Part shown: one piece after another, positions 4,997 through 9,933 of the stretch
How the letters are laid out: every line of letters begins with the position of its first letter
Position numbering within the stretch: the stretch's first letter is position 1
Origin: Flavobacterium psychrophilum
Lineage (GTDB): Bacteria > Bacteroidota > Bacteroidia > Flavobacteriales > Flavobacteriaceae
DNA: 9,933 nt
NCBI GenBank assembly: GCA_945878515.1
Contig: CAMCTL010000129.1
Coordinates: 1-9,933, forward strand
Reading direction: 5' to 3'
Position numbers and translations under genes: made by a program
The notes under the pieces: model-generated
Database searches by the model: none
Seen by the model: only the letters and a program-made list of their open reading frames with translations
Told to the model about the DNA's origin: nothing

Positions 4997-5069
4997 GACT
5001 CGATAGCTCAGTCGGTAGAGCACATCACTTTTAATGATGGGGTCCTGGGTTCGAGCCCCAGTCGGGTCA
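4997..5069 (+). tRNA. tRNA-Lys (anticodon UUU), copy 2
   Basis: Base-for-base identical to the first tRNA-Lys, offset by 189 bp, with anticodon TTT at 5030-5032, discriminator A5069 and no encoded CCA. No separate TAnnTTTG promoter stands immediately upstream, so it is probably read from the promoter at 4753-4783 as part of one precursor. The repeat unit, an 82-bp identical block separated by unrelated spacer, indicates recent tandem duplication or gene conversion. Confidence 0.98.
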
Positions 5070-5135
5070 CATTTTTAGTCAAATTTGATGGGTAAAGATT
5101 TACTTTTTAAAACCCAATTCAAACCAAAAAGAAAT

Positions 5136-5160
5136 AGAGGCGTTGCAATGCAACGTCTCT
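5136..5160. repeat. REP-like palindromic hairpin inside the tRNA cluster
   Basis: The arm AGAGGCGTTGCA at 5136-5147 pairs with TGCAACGTCTCT at 5149-5160 over 12 positions, one of them G-T, around a single central A (in RNA, effectively a 9- to 10-bp stem with a small loop). It lies 10 nt before tRNA-Leu. It is GC-richer than its surroundings and has no T-run, so it is unlike the terminators here. From memory, palindromes of the type GAGACGTTGCA-TGCAACGTCTC recur in intergenic DNA of several bacterial groups; no search was run. Confidence 0.75.
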
Positions 5161-5170
5161 AACATTTTTA

Positions 5171-5253
5171 GGCCACGTGGAGAAACGGTAGACTTGCCAG
5201 CTTGAGGGGCTGGTGCTCGCAAGGGCGTGCGGGTTCAAATCCCGCCGTGGTCA
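5171..5253 (+). tRNA. tRNA-Leu (anticodon GAG)
   Basis: An 83-nt class II tRNA. The acceptor GGCCACG (5171-5177) pairs with CGTGGTC (5246-5252) with one G-T. The anticodon stem CCAGC/GCTGG carries loop TTGAGGG with GAG at 5204-5206. A long variable arm at about 5214-5228 follows, as expected for leucine, and the T arm is GCGGG TTCAAAT CCCGC. The discriminator is A5253 and CCA is not encoded. It is last in the cluster, followed by the terminator at 5315-5343. Confidence 0.97.
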
Positions 5254-5314
5254 CGAATATAGCCTGTTTATAGGGTTTTACAAAGGTTTTAGCCGACGTA
5301 TAGTCAGCCATTTT

Positions 5315-5343
5315 AAAAACACTCATTTTTTGGGTGTTTTTTT
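5315..5343 (+). terminator. Intrinsic terminator of the tRNA cluster
   Basis: AAAAACACTC at 5315-5324 pairs with GGGTGTTTTT at 5332-5341 (one T-G) around a T-rich 7-nt loop, followed by further Ts to 5343. It lies 62 nt after tRNA-Leu and ahead of the peptidase gene. Confidence 0.8.
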
Positions 5344-5475
5344 ATGCACTAAAAGCATTACATTTGATTGACGAGAATTTTTTTGCCCCACTAAAATATT
5401 ATCACCAACAAAATAGAAATACCATTATAATTTTACTAATTATTGCATTTTTTAGGTCATTAAAAAGTTAATAAT

Positions 5476-5483
5476 TATTTTTG
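5476..5483 (+). promoter_or_regulatory. Candidate -7 box for the M14 peptidase gene
   Basis: TATTTTTG fits TAnnTTTG and lies 23 nt before the ATG at 5507. No TTG occurs at a normal distance; the nearest, at 5443-5445, would leave a 30-nt spacer. The rest of 5344-5506 is AT-rich and shows no gene or further motif. Confidence 0.4.
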
Positions 5484-5506
5484 GCAAGATCCTAACTAAA
5501 CCCATT

Positions 5507-8014
5507 ATGAAAAAGCATTTTTACTCAGCATTATTTTTAATTTTTGTATTTAATTCTGTCTTTGCACAACTAAAAAGTCCTTCGGATTTTATACCTAATT
5601 ATGGCAAACAAATCACGTATTACCATCAAGTTGAAGATTATTTCAATTATTTACTAGCTGAATCTAAACTAATAAGCAAGCAAAAATATGGAGTAACGTC
5701 TGAGCAAAGAAATCTGAATTTATTTTTCATTTCGACACCTGAGAATTTGGCTAATTTAGAACAAATTAGAAACAACAATCTCGCCGCTATTGGAATGTCA
5801 AACTCAAAAACAGCAACGGTAGAAGACAAAGTAATTGTTTGGCTGAGTTTCAATGTTCACGGCAATGAATTTGCGGGTACCGAAAGTGCAATGACTGTAG
5901 CTTATGAATTGTTAAATCCAACTAATGAATCTAGCAAAGCTTGGTTAAAAAACACGATTGTAATTCTAGACCCTTGTATCAATCCTGATGGATATTCCAG
6001 ATATGGGAATTGGTTGCGTGAGATTTCAGGCAAAAAAACACATCCTGGATTGTACGATAGAGAACACATGGAAGTATGGCCAGGCGGAAGATACAACCAT
6101 TACATTTTCGATTTGAACAGAGATTGGGCTTGGCAAACACAAATTGAAACACAACAGCGTATTGCAATGTACTATCAATGGATGCCGCAAGTACACACAG
6201 ATGTTCACGAAATGGGTTATAATTCGCCTTATTTCTTTCCTCCATCAGCAGAACCTTTACACGAATTTATCGAGCAATACCAAAAAGACTTTCATAACAC
6301 CATAGGTAAAAACATTGCAGCCAAATTTGATAAACAAAACTGGATGTACAATACTCGGGAACGATTTGATTTGTTTTATCCAAGCTATGGCGATACCTAT
6401 CCAACCTATAATGGAGCCGTTGGAATGACATTGGAACAAGGAGGAATTGGAGCTGGAAGAGAAATTACTTTGGAAAACGGAGCCAATCTAACTATAAAAG
6501 ACCGTTTGACACATCACGCAACAGCAGTATTAACTATTGTAGAAAGTGCTTCGCAACAAAAAGAGGCTTTAATAAAAGGCTTTCGAGATTTTAACAACAA
6601 TGCTCGAAAAAAAGTTAAAGGAACTTACAAAACCTACGTAATGAAGAGCAATCCGAAATTAGAACAGATGACCGTTTTATTGAAGAAAAACAAGATTGAA
6701 TATGCTTATGCCGATGCTTCTGCCAACGAATCAGGTTTTCACTATCAGACCAAAAAGACTGAAAGTTTCAAAATAGAACCAAACGACATTATTATAAAAG
6801 TAGATCAGCCAAGAGCCGTTCTCACACAAATACTATTTGAACCCAATCAAAAATTGAATGATAGTTTATCCTACGACATTACGGCTTGGGCACTTCCGCT
6901 AGCTTATGGCGTCGAAAGTTATGCTGTAAAAAATAGCATAGACATCAAAACAAAATCCACAATTGAAGTTGTAGCAAAAAAAGTTCCAGATGCTGTTTAT
7001 GCTTTTCATATTCCTTGGAATAATAGGACTTCCGCTCAAGTAATTTCGTCATTACATCAGGCAGGAATCAAAGTGAGATCGGCAATGAAAAAAGCTGTTT
7101 TTGGCGACATTATTATTGAACCAGGAGGATTAATTGTGAGCAAAGCAGACAATCCAAAAGTAGTCGATTTTGAAAAAACCGTGAGTGAAATTGTAAAAAT
7201 TAAATCGGATTTTAATTTTATTACAACTGGATTTTCGACCAATTCAAGAGATTTGGGAGGAGAAAATTTCAGTTTACTACAAGCACCGAAAGTGCTATTA
7301 TTATCGGGGAAAGGAGTAAGTTCGACGGAGTTTGGTGCCACTTGGTTTTACCTAGATGAAACTATAAGTTATCCTGTGAGTATTGTAGAAACGGCTAATT
7401 TTAGTCGGGTAAAACTATACAACTACAACACCTTGATTATGGCGGATGGTGATTATACATTTTCAGATGAACAAAAAAAACAAATTGATGCATGGGTTAA
7501 GAACGGAGGAAAAGTAATCGCGATGAATTCAGCCATTTCAATGTTTGAAGATAGAGAAGGTTATGCAATTAGCCCATTTGCCACAACCGAGGACAAAGAA
7601 AAATCAGAAAAAGAGGAAAAGGAATTGGAATTAAAAAAACGCTTTCTCGATTTTGAGGGTTCGGAGCGGAGAGCCATTTCAGGTTCTATTCCAGGCGCAA
7701 TCATAGAAAACAAAATTGACAAAACCTACCCAATGGCCTTTGGCTTAGGCAATTCCTATTACAGTCTAAAAAACAATGAAAAATGTTATCCATTATTGAA
7801 AAAAGCCATCAATGTAGCCTACATCCCAAGAGTTTATCAAAGTTATGGCTTTGTTGGAAATGACATGAAGAAAAAACTAACTGAAACTGTAAGTTTTGCC
7901 GTTGACAAAAAAGGAGAAGGCACCGTAATTTATATGGTGGACAATCCACTTTTTAGAGGTTTCTGGGAAAATGGAATTTTATTGTTTAGTAATGCTTTGT
8001 TCTTGGTCAACTAA
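5507..8014 (+). CDS. Secreted M14-family zinc carboxypeptidase with C-terminal glutamine-amidotransferase-like region
   Basis: An 835-residue exported metallopeptidase of the M14 (carboxypeptidase A) superfamily. The signal peptide MKKHFYSALFLIFVFNSVFA is probably cleaved at A20/Q21, sending the protein to periplasm or outside. The peptidase domain is at about 35-345. Zinc ligands H118 and E121 are in NVHGNE, with the third His at 230 or 234 in HTDVHEMG. INPDGY is at 158-163, the carboxylate-binding NR pair at N204-R205 in FDLNRDW, and the catalytic glutamate probably E310 in MTLEQGG. After a mixed middle region, about 593-680 resembles a class I glutamine-amidotransferase (DJ-1/ThiJ-like) fold (KVLLLSG, then TLIMADGDYTF and a GGKVIAMNS strand), apparently without a nucleophilic Cys. 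A Lys/Glu-rich stretch lies at 694-712. This domain pairing is known in large Bacteroidota M14 proteins. Substrate is unknown. It is monocistronic, between the tRNA terminator and the toxin-antitoxin operon. Confidence 0.92.
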   Translation: MKKHFYSALFLIFVFNSVFAQLKSPSDFIPNYGKQITYYHQVEDYFNYLLAESKLISKQKYGVTSEQRNLNLFFISTPENLANLEQIRNNNLAAIGMSNSKTATVEDKVIVWLSFNVHGNEFAGTESAMTVAYELLNPTNESSKAWLKNTIVILDPCINPDGYSRYGNWLREISGKKTHPGLYDREHMEVWPGGRYNHYIFDLNRDWAWQTQIETQQRIAMYYQWMPQVHTDVHEMGYNSPYFFPPSAEPLHEFIEQYQKDFHNTIGKNIAAKFDKQNWMYNTRERFDLFYPSYGDTYPTYNGAVGMTLEQGGIGAGREITLENGANLTIKDRLTHHATAVLTIVESASQQKEALIKGFRDFNNNARKKVKGTYKTYVMKSNPKLEQMTVLLKKNKIEYAYADASANESGFHYQTKKTESFKIEPNDIIIKVDQPRAVLTQILFEPNQKLNDSLSYDITAWALPLAYGVESYAVKNSIDIKTKSTIEVVAKKVPDAVYAFHIPWNNRTSAQVISSLHQAGIKVRSAMKKAVFGDIIIEPGGLIVSKADNPKVVDFEKTVSEIVKIKSDFNFITTGFSTNSRDLGGENFSLLQAPKVLLLSGKGVSSTEFGATWFYLDETISYPVSIVETANFSRVKLYNYNTLIMADGDYTFSDEQKKQIDAWVKNGGKVIAMNSAISMFEDREGYAISPFATTEDKEKSEKEEKELELKKRFLDFEGSERRAISGSIPGAIIENKIDKTYPMAFGLGNSYYSLKNNEKCYPLLKKAINVAYIPRVYQSYGFVGNDMKKKLTETVSFAVDKKGEGTVIYMVDNPLFRGFWENGILLFSNALFLVN

Positions 8015-8135
8015 AATTGACTGTGGAAAAGTATCGACAAATAATGTCCAAATTATTTTAAGACAAAGAGGAGATATTTAATAAAAAAAGTATTCCAACT
8101 TAACATTAAAATTTATTTTAGGAAATTTCCGTACC

Positions 8136-8157
8136 CAACAATATTGTTGTATATTTA
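8136..8157 (+). promoter_or_regulatory. Palindromic operator abutting a -7-like box, toxin-antitoxin promoter
   Basis: CAACAATATTGTTG at 8136-8149 is a perfect 14-bp palindrome. It is followed directly by TATATTTA at 8150-8157, one base from the TAnnTTTG consensus, 20 nt before the antitoxin ATG. A palindrome touching the -7 box of a toxin-antitoxin operon is the expected place for autorepression by the antitoxin or complex. No clear -33 element is present. Confidence 0.55.
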
Positions 8158-8177
8158 CAGCACATATACTTTACCTG

Positions 8178-8678
8178 ATGAAAAAAGAAGCTGTCAAAAC
8201 GAAAACTTTTAACCCAAAGGAAAGCATCAGCCGTGCTAAAGCTGCACTAACTTTACTCCCAGTTTGGAAATTGGAATCAGAAGGTAATCAATATACTTGG
8301 ACTTCAAAAATGGAAAGGGTTAACATCATTAGAGGTGGCGTTCCTTATGCCTCAATTGATGTTATTAGCAAGAGAATTAATGTACCGGTAAAAGATGTTT
8401 TACATATTTTTGGATTACCACAAACAACATACAATAAAAAAAGAAGGGAAAAATCATTACTTAGTGGTAGGGACAGTGAAACCGTACTACTTCTTACTGA
8501 ATTATTAGATTTTGGTATTGAAGTCTTTAATAATGAAGAAGATAAATTTCAACGTTGGATGAAAAAAGATAATATTTCACTTGGCGGCAATTCGCCAGAA
8601 AGTCTGTTAGATTCTAATACCGGAATACAGGAAGTAAAAAACTGCCTCAACAGGATTGAATTCGGAAACTTGGCATAA
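8178..8678 (+). CDS. Xre/MbcA/ParS-type antitoxin (DUF2384) of a RES toxin
   Basis: A 166-residue DNA-binding antitoxin, the first gene of a type II toxin-antitoxin operon. The N-terminal half (about 45-95) is the Xre-like helix-turn-helix domain of this family: VNIIRGGVPYASIDVISKRINVPVKDVLHIFGLPQTTY region with a basic KKRREK end. The C-terminal part (about 108-166) is the toxin-binding domain: FGIEVFNNEEDKFQRWMKK, then GGNSPESLLDSNTGIQEV and a terminal helix NCLNRIEFGN. In characterised relatives the C-terminal end blocks the toxin active site. Its TAA overlaps the toxin ATG (TAATG), so translation is coupled. A 14-bp palindrome upstream is the probable autoregulatory site. Confidence 0.92.
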   Translation: MKKEAVKTKTFNPKESISRAKAALTLLPVWKLESEGNQYTWTSKMERVNIIRGGVPYASIDVISKRINVPVKDVLHIFGLPQTTYNKKRREKSLLSGRDSETVLLLTELLDFGIEVFNNEEDKFQRWMKKDNISLGGNSPESLLDSNTGIQEVKNCLNRIEFGNLA

Positions 8679-9148
8679 TGAGAGTATTTAGAATTGAAAG
8701 AGAAAAGTACTTAGCCACCACATTAAACGGAATTGGAGCAGCTTTAACCGAAGGTTATCGTTGGAATAGTTTAAATACTTCTTTGGTTTATACTTCCGAA
8801 TCACGTGCACTTGCAACACTCGAAGTTTCAGTACACATTGATTTAGGAGAAGATTTGCCAACAGATCGATTCTGTGTAGAAATTGATATTCCTGACGATA
8901 TTGAAATAGTAGGGTTATCAATTGAATTGCTGCCTGAAAATTGGGCGTCAAAACCACCTATTCTCGAAACACAATATATTGGAGATGATTTTGTTTCCCA
9001 AAAAACCGCCGCTGTTCTAAGAGTCCCCAGCAGTATTGTACCCCCTGAATTCAATTATTTAATCAATCCAAATCATCCTGATTCAGCTAAAATTAAAGTG
9101 GTTTCTACAAAAAGATTACAATTCGACAGCAGACTACTGAATAAATAA
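8678..9148 (+). CDS. RES-domain toxin (NAD+-depleting)
   Basis: A 156-residue RES-domain protein; characterised members (for example MbcT and the Pseudomonas RES toxin) destroy cellular NAD+ and have an ADP-ribosyltransferase-like fold. Family landmarks: MRVFRIEREKY at the start, GYRWNS at 26-31 with the conserved Arg28, VYTSES at 37-42 with Tyr38, ALATLE at 44-49 with Glu49, and VPSSIVPPEFNYLINPNHPDS at 116-136 containing the conserved Ser and Asn. All expected catalytic residues appear intact, so the toxin is probably active. It shares one base with the antitoxin stop, giving coupled translation. The order antitoxin then toxin is the usual one. The cellular trigger cannot be read from the sequence. 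Confidence 0.93.
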   Translation: MRVFRIEREKYLATTLNGIGAALTEGYRWNSLNTSLVYTSESRALATLEVSVHIDLGEDLPTDRFCVEIDIPDDIEIVGLSIELLPENWASKPPILETQYIGDDFVSQKTAAVLRVPSSIVPPEFNYLINPNHPDSAKIKVVSTKRLQFDSRLLNK

Positions 9149-9198
9149 AAAAAGCCTGCCAAAAAATTCAATCGAACTCATTTTATATAAAAATTTGT

Positions 9199-9933
9199 TT
9201 AAGCCACAACTAATTCAGGCACTTCTACTCCTATTAAATCAGTTGTATAATACTCCAATTGGTTTTGAATTTGTTTGGTGCTTTTTTCGAAATAATTGGT
9301 ATTTGCAAAAAAGTTTTGATAAAAGGCAATACCTTCTAACAAATTACTTTTAAATGCTTTTAATTTCTTCAATTGCGAAGCATTAATATCCCTCGAAATG
9401 TTTTTGATGTCATTTTTCAAATAATCAATATACATTTTCAACTCTTTGATAAACAAATTCGGTCTGTTTGGATCAGTCATCACATTGGCATTTCCATAAA
9501 TATGTTGCACCATTTCGGAAAGCGAAACTTGCTTGTCAAAATATGCCAAATTAGGCCCAGGACAAACAATGACGCCTTGAGATTGTCCGGTAATCTTAAT
9601 ATCATTTTCAAGGTAAGAAGCATTAGCAAGGCCTACACAAAGACAGGCTTTTTCGGTAATATCAAATTTCATTCTATCATAATCTCCCTGAGATAAAGTT
9701 TCTTTTAGTTCATTCAATTCGTCCAATTTTACATCTTGGTATTTCTTAGAAGAAGTACAAATTCCTTCTGCACCAAACTCCTTACTCAAAGCCAAAAACT
9801 TTTTCGGACAAGAGCTACCAGCTTTTTCATCATCTATTCGTTTTTGTTTGAACATTTCATTAGAAGTGCCTCTAACAGTGTTAAAAGGAACTCCCAAAGG
9901 TGAAATATGACTCAAATACAAATCTTTTTCTTT
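9199..9933 (-). CDS. C-terminal part of a cysteine-containing conserved-looking protein, function uncertain
   Basis: The frame is open to the window edge, so the start is missing. The TTG at 9921 reads as an internal Leu. 244 residues are visible (numbered from the edge). The first half has short Cys/Gly/Pro-rich motifs that look structural or metal- or cofactor-related: SPLGVPFNT at 11-19, SSCPKKF at 40-46, GICTSS at 57-62, KACLCVGLAN at 96-105 and VCPGPNLAYF at 123-132. The five cysteines are at 42, 59, 97, 99 and 124. The second half (about 155-230) is helical and Lys/Asn-rich (LFIKELKMYIDYLKNDIKN), coiled-coil-like, ending VEVPELVVA. My recollection weakly points to a C-terminal extension of a long Bacteroidota nitronate-monooxygenase-like flavoprotein, but the catalytic barrel would lie outside the window and I do not assign it. 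It converges on the toxin gene with 50 bp between stops and no clear terminator. Confidence 0.7.
   Translation of the reverse strand, partial: KEKDLYLSHISPLGVPFNTVRGTSNEMFKQKRIDDEKAGSSCPKKFLALSKEFGAEGICTSSKKYQDVKLDELNELKETLSQGDYDRMKFDITEKACLCVGLANASYLENDIKITGQSQGVIVCPGPNLAYFDKQVSLSEMVQHIYGNANVMTDPNRPNLFIKELKMYIDYLKNDIKNISRDINASQLKKLKAFKSNLLEGIAFYQNFFANTNYFEKSTKQIQNQLEYYTTDLIGVEVPELVVA

Noticed and set aside
5979..6245. Minus-strand ORFs of 60-94 codons within the peptidase gene
   Set aside because: Cys/Phe-rich shadow translations of a conserved gene, without start signals or domains.
8039..8058. AAATAAT/ATTATTT hairpin after the peptidase gene as a terminator
   Set aside because: The stem is seven A-T pairs only, too weak for a supported call, and the following T-run is short.
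8688..9054. Minus-strand ORFs opposite the RES toxin as an antisense regulator gene
   Set aside because: They have no domain features, and the plus-strand RES motifs fully explain the coding signal.
9181..9192. TTTTATATAAAA palindrome between the toxin and the last gene
   Set aside because: A low-complexity AT palindrome of this size is expected by chance in this base composition.

Overview
The window looks like chromosomal DNA from a member of the Bacteroidota, most likely a Flavobacterium-type organism. The evidence is AT-rich sequence, Bacteroidota-style promoters (TTG, a spacer of about 20 nt, then TAnnTTTG) upstream of the S4 gene and the tRNA cluster, near absence of Shine-Dalgarno sequences, tRNA genes without an encoded CCA, and gene families typical of the group (FKBP lipoprotein with calcium-type repeats, PyrR-like phosphoribosyltransferase, Xre/RES toxin-antitoxin). 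The genus is inference.

Layout. (1) 1-657: the 3' four-fifths of kdsA (Kdo-8-phosphate synthase; LPS core), cut by the window edge. (2) 743-1878: a bidirectional terminator, a small DUF1801-type gene on the minus strand, then a divergent control region with a 14-bp palindrome, a promoter-like element and an (AGT)8 microsatellite. This leads into a two-gene operon of single-domain rhodaneses. (3) 1914-4680: a bidirectional terminator and a minus-strand FKBP-type prolyl isomerase lipoprotein. Divergent from it are an Hsp15-like S4 RNA-binding protein and a PyrR-like phosphoribosyltransferase, separated by striking 6-bp and 7-bp tandem repeats. The phosphoribosyltransferase converges on shikimate kinase; the two overlap tail to tail inside a perfect 21-nt palindrome. 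(4) 4753-5343: a stable-RNA cluster with its own promoter and terminator, containing two identical tRNA-Lys(UUU) copies, a tRNA-like relic between them, a REP-like hairpin and tRNA-Leu(GAG). (5) 5507-8014: a large secreted M14 metallocarboxypeptidase-family protein with a C-terminal glutamine-amidotransferase-like region. (6) 8136-9148: a complete type II Xre/RES toxin-antitoxin operon with a palindromic operator candidate. (7) 9199-9933, minus strand: the C-terminal 244 residues of a Cys-containing protein that runs off the window and that I cannot name securely.

Most of the window is housekeeping. The toxin-antitoxin pair is the only clear accessory module and belongs to a known class. I did not find a convincing wholly new system. 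The least explained pieces are the repeat-built 28-codon ORF at 3569-3655, the dyad and microsatellite upstream of the rhodanese operon, the tRNA relic and REP-like palindrome inside the tRNA cluster, the coding palindrome at 4156-4176, and the protein at the right edge.
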